64,000 nt of DNA, from positions 2,537,501-2,601,500 of the forward strand of contig NZ_CP099760.1 of assembly GCF_040760005.1 (NCBI RefSeq), in the 5' to 3' direction. The notes under the pieces are model-generated. The model did no database searches and was not told the origin of the DNA. It saw nothing but the letters and a program-made list of their open reading frames with translations. Origin of the DNA: Pseudomonas sp. stari2 (GTDB taxonomy: Bacteria > Pseudomonadota > Gammaproteobacteria > Pseudomonadales > Pseudomonadaceae). Within the stretch, counting starts at the first letter, position 1, and each line of letters opens with the position of its first letter. Below are positions 33,637 through 41,002 of the stretch, piece after piece. Made by a program: the position numbers and the translations under genes.

Positions 33637-34110
33637 ATGAACGCCTCCCAGCGCGGTTTTACCTTGATTGAAGTCGTGGTGACGCTGGCCCTGATCGGCC
33701 TGCTGGCCGGCATGGCCGCGCCGCTGACCGAGACCCTGGTGCGGCGTGGCAAGGAGCAGGAACTGCGCACCGCGCTGTATCAGATCCGCGATGGCATCGA
33801 CGCCTACAAGCGTGCCTTCGATGCCGGCTACATCGAGAAATCCCTGAACAGCAGCGGCTATCCGCCGAACCTCAAGGTGCTGGTCGAAGGCGTGCGCGAC
33901 GTGCGCAGTGCCAAGGGGGCGAAGTTCTATTTTCTGCGCCGGATACCGCGGGATCCGCTGGTGCCGGCCAAGCGTGACGACAACGGCGGTTGGGGCCTGC
34001 GGGCCTACGATAGTTCGGCCCAGAACCCGCGCGATGGCGAAGACGTGTTCGACGTCTACTCCCACGCCAAGGGCCGTGGCCTCAACGGCATCGCTTATCG
34101 CGAGTGGTGA
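33637..34110 (+). CDS. Type II secretion pseudopilin
   Basis: 157 residues from ATG 33637 (a TTG six bases earlier overlaps the secretin stop and is also possible). Prepilin motif QRG|FTLIEVVVTLALIGLLAG with Glu5, then a GspG-like fold (IRDGIDAYKRAFDAGYIE...DPLVPAKRDDNGGWGLRAYDSS). Distinct from the gspG at 14.0-14.5 kb, so probably a minor pseudopilin. Confidence 0.9.
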   Translation: MNASQRGFTLIEVVVTLALIGLLAGMAAPLTETLVRRGKEQELRTALYQIRDGIDAYKRAFDAGYIEKSLNSSGYPPNLKVLVEGVRDVRSAKGAKFYFLRRIPRDPLVPAKRDDNGGWGLRAYDSSAQNPRDGEDVFDVYSHAKGRGLNGIAYREW

Positions 34111-34115
34111 TTCTC

Positions 34116-34490
34116 ATGCGCCGGGAAAAGGGTTTTACCTTGCTCGAACTGATGGTGGTGATGGCGATCATCGCGACCCTGATGACCATTGCCTTGCCGC
34201 GTTATTTCAACAGTCTCGAAGCCTCCAAAGAGACCACGTTGCACCAGAGTCTGTCGGCCATGCGCGAGGCACTGGATCACTACTACGGCGATACCGGGCG
34301 CTATCCCGATTCTCTCGAACAACTGGTGGAACTGCGTTACCTGCGCAACACGCCACTGGACCCGATCACCGAACGCAATGACCAGTGGGTGCTGGTCGCA
34401 CCACCGGAAGGTGTGGCGGGCGGCGTGGCCGACATCAAGAGCGGTGCTACCGGGAGGGCGCGCGATGGCAGTCAGTATTCCGAGTGGTAA
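34116..34490 (+). CDS. Type II secretion pseudopilin
   Basis: 124 residues from ATG 34116. Motif EKG|FTLLELMVVMAIIATLM with Glu5, a GspG-like helix (AMREALDHYYGDTGRYPDSLEQL) and LDPITERNDQWVLV. Overlaps the next gene by 26 bases. Confidence 0.9.
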   Translation: MRREKGFTLLELMVVMAIIATLMTIALPRYFNSLEASKETTLHQSLSAMREALDHYYGDTGRYPDSLEQLVELRYLRNTPLDPITERNDQWVLVAPPEGVAGGVADIKSGATGRARDGSQYSEW

Positions 34491-35016
34491 GCGCGTGGAG
34501 CAGGGCGGGTTCACCTACCTGGGCGTGCTGTTCCTGATCGTGATCATGGGCATGGGTCTGGCCAGTGCCGGCGAGTTGTGGTCGACGGTGTCGCGCCGCG
34601 ATCGCGAGAAGCAACTGCTGTGGGTCGGCACTCAATACGCCCAGGCGCTGCGCAGCTATTACCGCAGTTCGCCGGGGCTGGCGCAGTACCCGAAAGAGTT
34701 GGCTGACCTGCTGCAGGATGAACGTTTTCCGGAGCCCCGGCATCACCTGCGCCAGCTCTATCCGGACCCGATTGGCGGCGGCGAATGGGCGTTGCAACGC
34801 GGCTTTGACGGACGCATCACCGGGATCAACAGCCCGTCGACCGAGGTGCCGTTGAAGCAGGCGGACTTCCCGTCGCAATGGTCGGATTTCGAAGGCATGC
34901 AGCGTTATTCGGATTGGCAGTTCGTCGCCGAAAAGGCCTTCCTCGATGGTACCGGCCCTGGCAACGGAACCCCGGTCAAAGGCCAGTCGGCCCTGCCGCA
35001 GGCGTTGCAGCCATGA
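34465..35016 (+). CDS. Atypical pseudopilin-like protein
   Basis: 183 residues from ATG 34465 (GGGAGG upstream). It has a prepilin-like start EQGG|FTYLGVLFLIVIMGMGLA, but position 5 is not Glu (it is Gly: F-T-Y-L-G), as in GspK and some tip subunits. The rest (QALRSYYRSSPGLAQYPKELADLLQDERFP...) is a helical pseudopilin-type domain. Lack of Glu5 is compatible with a tip subunit. ATGA overlap with csgE. Confidence 0.8.
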   Translation: MAVSIPSGKRVEQGGFTYLGVLFLIVIMGMGLASAGELWSTVSRRDREKQLLWVGTQYAQALRSYYRSSPGLAQYPKELADLLQDERFPEPRHHLRQLYPDPIGGGEWALQRGFDGRITGINSPSTEVPLKQADFPSQWSDFEGMQRYSDWQFVAEKAFLDGTGPGNGTPVKGQSALPQALQP

Positions 35017-35405
35017 GCCGCCAGTGGTGGTGTGCGTTGATCTTGTCGGTGGTGGCCTGCTGTATCAGTGCCAGCGAGGAAGACGAAATGATGGGCTTCA
35101 TCGTCGACGACACGATCTCGCACATCGGCCACGACTTTTACTACTCGTTCAGCGAACGCCTGCGCGACACCAGCCGCATGGATTTCAACCTGGTGGTGCG
35201 CGAGCGCCCCGACGCGCGCTGGGGCAGCCTGGTGACCGTCGAATATCAGCAACGCCTGGTGTATCGGCGCTTCCTGCCGCCGAACACCGTGGAACTGAAG
35301 GACGAGGCCTATGAGGCCGCCGACTCGGTTCGCCTGGAGGTCGTCCGGCGCAAGCTGGAAGCCCTGTTGCAGGACACCACCGACCTTGAGAAGGACGAAC
35401 TATGA
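35013..35405 (+). CDS. csgE: Curli assembly protein CsgE
   Basis: 130 residues, same size as E. coli CsgE (129). Signal peptide 1-20, then the CsgE core GFIVDDTISHIGHDFYYSFS, NLVVRERPDARWGSLVTVEY. It caps the CsgG channel and delivers curlin subunits. Its start overlaps the last pseudopilin stop (ATGA), so a curli gene is physically coupled to the T2SS operon. Confidence 0.93.
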   Translation: MSRQWWCALILSVVACCISASEEDEMMGFIVDDTISHIGHDFYYSFSERLRDTSRMDFNLVVRERPDARWGSLVTVEYQQRLVYRRFLPPNTVELKDEAYEAADSVRLEVVRRKLEALLQDTTDLEKDEL

Positions 35406-35833
35406 ACACGACAACGTTCTCACGGCGCCACGGATTGTGGATCCCGGGTTTATTGATCGGGCTCGTCGGCGCCGCTGCTGTCCAGGCCACCGAACTGGTC
35501 TACACGCCGGTCAACCCGTCGTTCGGCGGCAACCCGCTCAACGGCACCTGGCTGCTCAACAACGCCCAGGCGCAAAACGACCACGACGATCCGGATCTCA
35601 AGAAGCGCTCGACGGTGGCCGGCACCTCGGCACTCGAACGTTTCACCAGTCAATTGCAGTCGCGGTTGCTGGGGCAACTGCTGGACAACATCTCCACGGG
35701 CAACACGGGGAGCCTGTCTACCGACGCTTTTATCGTCAACGTCGTTGATGACTCGGGGGCACTCACGATTGAAGTGACCGACCGAGCGAGTGGCGAAGTT
35801 TCCGAAATTCAGGTGAACGGCCTCAATCCATGA
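35402..35833 (+). CDS. csgF: Curli assembly protein CsgF
   Basis: 143 residues. Signal peptide followed by the CsgF hallmark TELVYTPVNPSFGGNPLNGTWLLNNAQAQN, which inserts in the CsgG pore, and a C-terminal domain ending TDRASGEVSEIQV. It anchors the nucleator at the cell surface. ATGA overlap with csgE. Confidence 0.95.
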   Translation: MNTTTFSRRHGLWIPGLLIGLVGAAAVQATELVYTPVNPSFGGNPLNGTWLLNNAQAQNDHDDPDLKKRSTVAGTSALERFTSQLQSRLLGQLLDNISTGNTGSLSTDAFIVNVVDDSGALTIEVTDRASGEVSEIQVNGLNP

Positions 35834-35862
35834 CGGGATGACGGTTCCGGGGAGTGATGGAC

Positions 35863-36723
35863 ATGAAAAAAATAATAGCGCTAGGGCTGATGTTGGCAGC
35901 ATTACAAGGGTGCAGTCTGCGCGAGCCGATGCCGGCCGAGCAGGACACCGAGACCCCGACCCTGACCCCCAGGGCCTCGACTTATTACGACTTGCTGAAA
36001 ATGCCGCGACCCAAGGGCCGGCTGATGGCGGTGGTGTACGGCTTCCGTGACCAGACCGGACAGTACAAACCGACGCCGGCGAGTTCGTTTTCCACCAGCG
36101 TGACCCAGGGCGCGGCGTCGATGCTGATGGACGCGATGCAGGCCAGCGGCTGGTTTGTGGTGCTCGAACGGGAAGGGCTGCAGAACCTGCTGACTGAACG
36201 CAAGATCATTCGGGCTTCGCAGAAGAAGCCGAATACGCCGGTGAACATTCAGGGTGAGCTGCCACCGTTGCAGGCGGCGAACATGATGCTCGAGGGTGGG
36301 ATCATCGCTTATGACACTAACGTGCGTAGCGGTGGGGAAGGGGCGCGGTATCTGGGGATTGATTTGACCCGGGAGTATCGGGTGGATCAGGTGACTGTGA
36401 ATTTGCGCGCGGTGGATGTGCGCAGCGGGCAGGTGTTGGCGAATGTGATGACCAGCAAGACGATTTATTCGGTGGCACGCAGCGCCGGGGTGTTCAAGTT
36501 TATCGAGTTCAAGAAGTTGCTCGAGGCTGAGGCGGGGTACACGACCAATGAGCCGGCTCAGCTTTGTGTGTTGTCGGCGATCGAGGCGGCGGTGGGGCAT
36601 TTGCTGGCGCAGGGGATTGAGCGGCGGTTGTGGCAGGTTGCCGGGGATAATTCTTCGCCTGCGGGGGATGAGACTTTGAATCGGTATTTGACTCAGAACA
36701 AGGTGGATCCTGAGGCTGAGTGA
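35863..36723 (+). CDS. csgG: Curli outer-membrane secretion channel CsgG
   Basis: 286 residues from ATG 35863 (GGGGAG 8 bases upstream). Lipoprotein signal with lipobox LQGC (Cys20 approx). Core motifs VVYGFRDQTGQYKP, GAASMLMDAMQASGWFVVLEREGLQNLLTERKII and GGIIAYDTNVRSGGEGARYLGI match CsgG. It forms the nonameric curlin export pore. Last gene of the long operon that begins at 27083. Confidence 0.96.
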   Translation: MKKIIALGLMLAALQGCSLREPMPAEQDTETPTLTPRASTYYDLLKMPRPKGRLMAVVYGFRDQTGQYKPTPASSFSTSVTQGAASMLMDAMQASGWFVVLEREGLQNLLTERKIIRASQKKPNTPVNIQGELPPLQAANMMLEGGIIAYDTNVRSGGEGARYLGIDLTREYRVDQVTVNLRAVDVRSGQVLANVMTSKTIYSVARSAGVFKFIEFKKLLEAEAGYTTNEPAQLCVLSAIEAAVGHLLAQGIERRLWQVAGDNSSPAGDETLNRYLTQNKVDPEAE

Positions 36724-36769
36724 ACTTGGCGGCCTTTGGGCCGACCAGGTTCTCTGGGTGGTTTGGGTG

Positions 36770-37050
36770 AATATCCGTTTCTTCGGGGGTTGCGGCTGGC
36801 GGTTTCGCCCTTACGGCGAGTCCCTTTTGCAAACGCCCAAAAGGAACCAAAACGCTGGGCCCCGGCGTTCGGCCCCTCGCTGGGGCTCGGGGTTCCTTCG
36901 CTCCGGGATTCATCCGGGGGCATCGCCTCCGGTTTGCTTCGCTGCACCTCCTCTCGATGTGTTCGACTTCGTCGAACGGTCGCTGCGCTCCCACCCCCCG
37001 GATAAATCCCTCCACTCAGCCTTCCGATGGGGCCGGCACGTCAAGAGCGG
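36770..37050. repeat. Pseudomonas-type interspersed repeat sequence
   Basis: The stretch with TCGCCCTTACGGCGAGTCCC, CAAACGCCCAAAAGG, GGCTCGGGGTTCCTTCG and CTGCACCTCCTCTCGATGTG is a non-coding sequence I recognise as recurring in many Pseudomonas genomes, usually downstream of genes. Ends are approximate. No target-site duplication was found. Confidence 0.6.
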
Positions 37051-37100
37051 TACTCGAGCTAACGCTCATTGTGTTGAGTGGTGAGAGGCGAAAGGCGAAA

Positions 37101-37188
37101 GGCAGAAAGGCAGAAAGGCAGAAAGGCAGAAAGGCAGAAAGGCAGAAAGGCAGAAAGGCAGAAAGGCAGAAAGGCAGAAAGGCAGAAA
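37101..37188. repeat. Perfect 8-bp tandem repeat, 11 units
   Basis: GGCAGAAA is repeated 11 times without error (88 bp), preceded by two shorter GGCGAAA variants. A perfect array of this type is prone to slippage. Confidence 0.95.
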
Positions 37189-37207
37189 GCAGACTGCTTT
37201 TGCTTTG

Positions 37208-37258
37208 ATCGTTCCCACGCTTTGCGTGGGAATGCAGCCGGGACGCTCCGCGTTCCAT
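37208..37258. repeat. REP-like palindromic element
   Basis: GTTCCCACGC-TTT-GCGTGGGAA is a strong hairpin followed by GCAGCCGGGACGCTCCGCGTTCC. This pair is a familiar intergenic element of Pseudomonas. Confidence 0.65.
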
Positions 37259-37330
37259 TCTTGAATGTTTAAAAGTTGTGTCTGTTTCGGCGATCCTTCC
37301 CACAAGGTTTTCAGGTTGTCCGTCGGAAGC

Positions 37331-37588
37331 GCGGGCTCTAGCCTGTTTCGGTCGCTGCCAATTCAGCGATCGGGCATGGAAACCCGCGTAACAACAGAGC
37401 GCACAAGCGCCATTCATAACGTATCCTGCGCACCTTCATGGTGTGCACTTTGTTATGGCGGCTGTGCGTAGGAGACCTCGTGTCTGCCGGGTTGCTCTGT
37501 CCCGGGTTTCCAGCCTGCGTACAGCTGCCACCTATTCGCTTGGAAACCGAATAGGGCCAGCTATAACCGTCATACAGGGTAAAAAATC
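37331..37588 (+). promoter_or_regulatory. Structured 5' leader RNA (copy B) upstream of DUF6124 gene
   Basis: Partner of 4303-4550. Pairings: 37349-37357 with 37364-37372 (9 bp); 37377-37386 (TGGAAACCCG) with 37503-37512; 37394-37400 (ACAGAGC) with 37494-37500 (GCTCTGT); 37473-37476 with 37482-37485; 37457-37465 (GGCGGCTGT) with 37521-37529 (ACAGCTGCC), a pseudoknot; hairpin 37531-37538 with 37548-37555. The loop of the last hairpin repeats TGGAAACC (37541-37548), and ACAGGG (37574-37579), which contains the ribosome site, can pair with CTCTGT (37495-37500). Almost every helix differs in sequence from copy A while keeping pairing. Confidence 0.65.
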
Positions 37589-37969
37589 ATGAAGAAACCA
37601 ACACCCAACCCACCCGAAAACCAATCCAACCTCGAAACCGACCCAACCTCCCCATACACCTCCATCAACTCGAAAAAACTCCACGAAGCCGCCGAACGCG
37701 CCCTCGATCATTACCTCTGCCCCGGCGCCCACATCATGGGCAGCGTCAACGAACCCGCCCCGATGTACCTCGCCAACCCGGCTTACAACACCGAATCCCT
37801 GCTCGCCAACGCCTGCGAGTCCCTGGGCTCCGCCAGCGAAATGCTCAACAACTTCGCCGCCGCCCTCGACCCCGCCCACCGCAAGACCGCGCTGGGGATC
37901 GCGCAGATCCTCATGCTGAGTGAGCTGGCCGTAAATCAGGCCTTGGATCACGTCGAGCTGAAGGGTTGA
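37589..37969 (+). CDS. DUF6124 family protein (full length)
   Basis: 126 residues. The N-terminus KKPTPNPPE...TSPYTSINSKKLHEAAERALDHYL is shared with the truncated copy at 4551. The C-terminal half is helical (SLLANACESLGSASEMLNNFAAAL and LGIAQILMLSELAVNQALDHV). It is soluble with no signal peptide. Function unknown. CAGGG 9 bases before ATG lies within the RNA leader, and a terminator follows, so it is a single-gene unit that may be controlled at translation. Confidence 0.85.
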   Translation: MKKPTPNPPENQSNLETDPTSPYTSINSKKLHEAAERALDHYLCPGAHIMGSVNEPAPMYLANPAYNTESLLANACESLGSASEMLNNFAAALDPAHRKTALGIAQILMLSELAVNQALDHVELKG

Positions 37970-37991
37970 TCCAGCACCATCCCCAATAAAG

Positions 37992-38021
37992 AACGCGACC
38001 CGGAAATGGGGTCGCGTTTTT
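37992..38021 (+). terminator. Terminator after DUF6124 gene
   Basis: AACGCGACCC (37992-38001) pairs with GGGTCGCGTT (38009-38018), followed by a T-run to 38021. Confidence 0.95.
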
Positions 38022-38042
38022 CACATTCAAACTGGAGTCACC

Positions 38043-38234
38043 ATGGATTCCCTGATCTCCACAATCGTTTCAGATTTCGAAAGCGAAGAGCAGGCTGCCA
38101 GCTATGACCGCTGGTTGCGTGCCAAAGTACAGGCTTCAATCGATGACCCACGACCCAGCATTCCGAATGAGCAGGTGATGGCTGAAATGTCGGCCCTGAT
38201 GGAGGACAAACGAAGAAAACATGAGGCGGGGTAA
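38043..38234 (+). CDS. Small antitoxin-like protein (RelB/StbD-type), orphan
   Basis: 63 residues. The stretch EEQAASYDRWLRAKVQASIDDPRPSIPNEQVMAEM is typical of small antitoxin-type 'stability determinant' proteins that pair with RelE/ParE toxins. No toxin gene follows; the next gene is unrelated. A close paralog lies at 38540-38764 on the other strand. Confidence 0.75.
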   Translation: MDSLISTIVSDFESEEQAASYDRWLRAKVQASIDDPRPSIPNEQVMAEMSALMEDKRRKHEAG

Positions 38235-38328
38235 GTGCTTTCCGGTGGCAATGCGAAAAGTAGAAAAGCGCAATGCCGGTTTTGGTTACTCTACTGCTTC
38301 CTGACGACTAACTATTTTTGAGGAGTGC

Positions 38329-38547
38329 ATGGACCTTTCACCGCCACTGGAAATCGACAGCGCTACGTATGCAGAATTCTTGGGCCTGTGGGAAATGGGT
38401 TTTTTTGATAACCAGCGATTGGGACAAGCCTTCTACAACCATTTTCGCCTCCATCGGTTAGCTGATCAGGCTTTGTTGCAGGGGCTTTACGAGGCAGACG
38501 GCAAGAAGGCTCGAGCCGCTGTAAGCCGCATATTTCATCTCAATTAG
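38329..38547 (+). CDS. Hypothetical protein, 72 residues
   Basis: Starts MDLSPPLEIDSATYAEFLGLWEMG and ends in a helical region (ADQALLQGLYEADGKKARAAVSRIF). AGGAG lies only 3 bases before ATG 38329, which is tight for a ribosome site. No family recognised. Its 3' end overlaps the convergent antitoxin-like gene by 8 bases. Confidence 0.5.
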   Translation: MDLSPPLEIDSATYAEFLGLWEMGFFDNQRLGQAFYNHFRLHRLADQALLQGLYEADGKKARAAVSRIFHLN

Positions 38548-38764
38548 CATCAGCCCTTTTGCGCATTGATTCCATCAAGGCATGTATCTCGGCCATCACC
38601 TGGTCATGCGGAATGCTCGGACGCGGATCATCGAGAGAAGCCTGTACTTCGGCACGAAACCAACGGTCATAACTCGCAGCCTGCTCCTCGGGATCAAGAT
38701 CCGAAACCACCGGGCACAGTGGGTCGAACGGTATCGCTGTCGTCGCTGTCTGGATGAATTGCAT
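38540..38764 (-). CDS. Small antitoxin-like protein, orphan paralog
   Basis: 74 residues from ATG 38764. Its core EEQAASYDRWFRAEVQASLDDPRPSIPHDQVMAEI is nearly the same as that of the 38043 gene. No RelE/ParE-type toxin is adjacent. Two such genes within 700 bases on opposite strands suggest a duplication and loss of partners, or trans-acting anti-addiction genes. Confidence 0.75.
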   Translation of the reverse strand: MQFIQTATTAIPFDPLCPVVSDLDPEEQAASYDRWFRAEVQASLDDPRPSIPHDQVMAEIHALMESMRKRADAN

Positions 38765-38914
38765 GTAGGCCAAGCTCCGTGGGGATCAAGTTGTCCCGAC
38801 AAATCCTAGAGCCTGCACTTCCGACGGCCAACCGCCAGAATTCGTCAGAAAACTCCTCGAATTTCTGAAAACGTTCCGTTTTCCGTAGGACGCCACTCGA
38901 GCCTCAGCGCAAAA

Positions 38915-38945
38915 AAAACCGCGACCCTCAACAGGTCGCGGTTTT
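38915..38945 (-). terminator. Terminator after the large curlin gene
   Basis: AAAACCGCGACC (38915-38926) pairs with GGTCGCGGTTTT (38934-38945). Read on the minus strand it ends in a run of T, directly after the csgA-like stop codon. It is symmetrical and may work in both directions. Confidence 0.9.
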
Positions 38946-38959
38946 CCAACACCCAACCC

Positions 38960-40411
38960 TTACTGCTGCAAAACCGTCGCCTGGTTTGCCGACCCGAACT
39001 GTTGAATATTCGCGGTCTGCGTCATCCCGCTCTGATCCACATTGGCAATGTTCCCGGTCCCGCCCTGGGTCACGTACGCCACGTTCATGGTGTCAGCCTG
39101 TTTCACGGTGATCATGTTGTCGCTGCCGTACAGCTGCGCGGTGTAGGCCTGGTTGCCGGTGCCGGATTGATCGAATTCGGCGCTGTTGCCCGAGCCGTTC
39201 GACGAGCCCTGAACCAGGTTGGTGGTGCCGCGCTGGTCGGCGATGAGGATGTTGTCGCTGCCGTTCTGATCGAAGTACAGCTCGTTGTAGGAGTCCGCCT
39301 GGCTGACCGTGGTTTTGTTGCCGGTCCCGGTCTGGTTGGTGGTCATGATGTGGCCCACGCCGTCCTGGGTGAAGCTGGCGATGTTGCCGTTACCGGCCTG
39401 ATTGACGGTCGCACGCTGGTTGCTGCCGAACTGGCCGCCGTGTTGCGGGCCTTTCCAGTTGCTGGCGTAGACCTTGTTGTCGTTGCCCACGGACGTGGCG
39501 TTGAGCGTGTGACCGTCGCCGCTTTGGTAGGTGTAATGCACGTTGCCGTTGCCGACTTGATAGAGCGACAGCGTCGAGTTGACCGACTCGAACTGGTCGG
39601 CATAGATGGCGTTGGTGTTGCCGACCTGGGTGACGGCGGCGGTGTTGTTTTCGCCATAGCTCTGGTCGACCACGGTTTCGTTGCTGTCGCCGTACTGGTT
39701 GACGGTGGCCTGGCTGGCCAGTTGCGAGTCTTGCCAGATTTCGGTGCCGTTGAGGTTACCGAACTGGTTGATGGTGATGTTGCCACCGGTGCCGTTGCGC
39801 TGGTCGCCGTAGGCGTAGTTGTTTTCGCCGGCCTGGTTGATGTCGATCTGTCCGCCGTTGTGGGTGACCTGTTCGGCGGTGCCGTAGTTGGCGGTGCCGT
39901 ACTGGGTGATCACCGAGCTGTTGCCGCTGCCTTCGTACAGTTGCTCGATGTTGGCTTCGTTGCTGTCGCCGAACTGGAAGGTCTTGCCTTCGCTGCCGTT
40001 CTGCGAGTCCTGGTAGACGAACGAGAAGTTGCCGGTGCCTTGCTGCTGTTGCAGAGCGGTGTTGGGTGAGCCGAAGCCCAGCGACTGGCTGGCGTGGGTG
40101 GTGTTGAAGGCGCCGGACTGTTGCTGGGTGATGGTGCCATTGTCTTCGTAAAGTTGTTCGGCATAGGCGGCGTTGTAGTCGCCGACCGCGTCCTGGGTGA
40201 TAACGCTGCTGGCGGTGTCTTGCACGGCGGCGGCGTTGTTGCCCTGGCCCAGTTGGGTCTGGGTCGCGGTGCTGAACGGGGCCTGGGTCTGCTTCACATC
40301 AGCGATGTTGGCAGTGCCGAACTGGCTCTGAGTGGAAATGCTGTCGTCGGCCATGGCCTGGGCACTGATCATGACCAGGATGGCGGCGGTGAGGGGCGTC
40401 AGTTTGAACAT
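38960..40411 (-). CDS. csgA: Large curlin (CsgA-like amyloid subunit)
   Basis: 483 residues from ATG 40411 (GGAG 8 bases upstream), three times the length of E. coli CsgA (151). Signal peptide ends at AQAMA (residue ~22). The rest is a long series of curlin-type repeats of about 20-25 residues with the pattern Q..G.GN.A...Q (for example VNQAGNGNIASFTQDGVGH, NQTGTGNKTTVSQADSYN, DQSGTGNQAYTAQ), ending in Gln-Gln. This should fold as a long beta-solenoid amyloid. It is exported by CsgG and probably nucleated by the adjacent csgB-like product. Confidence 0.9.
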   Translation of the reverse strand: MFKLTPLTAAILVMISAQAMADDSISTQSQFGTANIADVKQTQAPFSTATQTQLGQGNNAAAVQDTASSVITQDAVGDYNAAYAEQLYEDNGTITQQQSGAFNTTHASQSLGFGSPNTALQQQQGTGNFSFVYQDSQNGSEGKTFQFGDSNEANIEQLYEGSGNSSVITQYGTANYGTAEQVTHNGGQIDINQAGENNYAYGDQRNGTGGNITINQFGNLNGTEIWQDSQLASQATVNQYGDSNETVVDQSYGENNTAAVTQVGNTNAIYADQFESVNSTLSLYQVGNGNVHYTYQSGDGHTLNATSVGNDNKVYASNWKGPQHGGQFGSNQRATVNQAGNGNIASFTQDGVGHIMTTNQTGTGNKTTVSQADSYNELYFDQNGSDNILIADQRGTTNLVQGSSNGSGNSAEFDQSGTGNQAYTAQLYGSDNMITVKQADTMNVAYVTQGGTGNIANVDQSGMTQTANIQQFGSANQATVLQQ

Positions 40412-40437
40412 GATGAACTCTCCGATGATTGCAGTGC

Positions 40438-40899
40438 TTAGCGATATTGCTTGACCGAAACGCTCATGCCGTTGCCCGACTGGGTCACGGCGCTTTGCAG
40501 CCCCGTGCCCGCCTGCTCGATGCTGGCGTCGTTGTTGTTGCCGTTTTGCGAAATCTGCGCACGGTTGTGGCTGCCGGTTTGCGTGATGGACGCGGCGTTG
40601 CCGGAGCCGTTTTGGGTGATCAAGGCCATCAGGTCGCTGCCTTGTTGCAGGATGTACGCCTCCTGATTGCTGCCCGACTGCACGATTCTGCCCAGCAGCG
40701 ACTGACCGTTCTGCGAGAGCAGGGCAAGGTTGACCTGGCCGTTCTGGTCGATCAGGGCTTGCTGGCCAACCGGGGGCGGCAGTTCGCCAAGGTCGGCGGA
40801 GGGTGCCAGGTCGTCGTTTTCCATCAGGTCGTCGGCGCGCGCGCCCGCACTGCCGCACAGGGCGAGCAGGCAAAGCAGGGCGGCGGTCGGCGTGTTCAT
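40438..40899 (-). CDS. csgB: Curlin nucleator-like protein (CsgB type)
   Basis: 153 residues from ATG 40899 (AGGA 7 bases upstream); E. coli CsgB has 151. Signal peptide residues 1-20 (CGSAGARA). Five curlin repeats (GQVNLALLSQNGQSLLG, SNQEAYILQQGSDLMALITQ, GSGNAASITQTGSHNRAQISQ...), ending SVKQYR, a charged tail as in CsgB. It lies 26 bases before the large curlin gene in the same operon. Confidence 0.88.
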   Translation of the reverse strand: MNTPTAALLCLLALCGSAGARADDLMENDDLAPSADLGELPPPVGQQALIDQNGQVNLALLSQNGQSLLGRIVQSGSNQEAYILQQGSDLMALITQNGSGNAASITQTGSHNRAQISQNGNNNDASIEQAGTGLQSAVTQSGNGMSVSVKQYR

Positions 40900-40954
40900 G
40901 GCGTTGTCCTGTGGTGTGTCGTGTTGCGCAAACCTGAAGTCGTGGCTGAGACCT

Positions 40955-40996
40955 GCCCCACCCACTCCGCGCCAGGCGGTGTGGGGCGGGTGGGGC
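40955..40996 (-). other. GC-rich intercistronic hairpin before csgB
   Basis: GCCCCACCC (40955-40963) and GGGTGGGGC (40988-40996) form a perfect 9-bp stem with a 24-base loop, between the large secreted protein gene and csgB. No T-run follows, so it may slow decay or processing rather than terminate. Confidence 0.55.
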
Positions 40997-41002
40997 GTGG
41001 GC

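Larger units (their letters stand above)
36724..37330. other. Gene-free repeat-rich interval after csgG
   Basis: No convincing gene. The interval begins with an imperfect hairpin (TGGCGGCC/GGCCGACCA near 36727-36748), carries a Pseudomonas-type interspersed repeat, the 8-bp tandem array at 37101-37188 and a REP-like palindrome, and then runs into RNA leader copy B. Open frames here are low-complexity or repeat-derived. Confidence 0.7.

Noticed and set aside
36509..37015. 168-codon minus-strand frame in the interspersed repeat
   Set aside because: It overlaps csgG and the repeat family that is non-coding elsewhere; Pro-rich with no domain.
37066..37305. Small frames across the 8-bp repeat
   Set aside because: They read only the tandem repeat in different frames and have no ribosome site.
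40900..40950. Sigma54 promoter directly before csgB
   Set aside because: A TTGCG is present but no GG at the correct -24 position; the gene is probably read from the upstream promoter.
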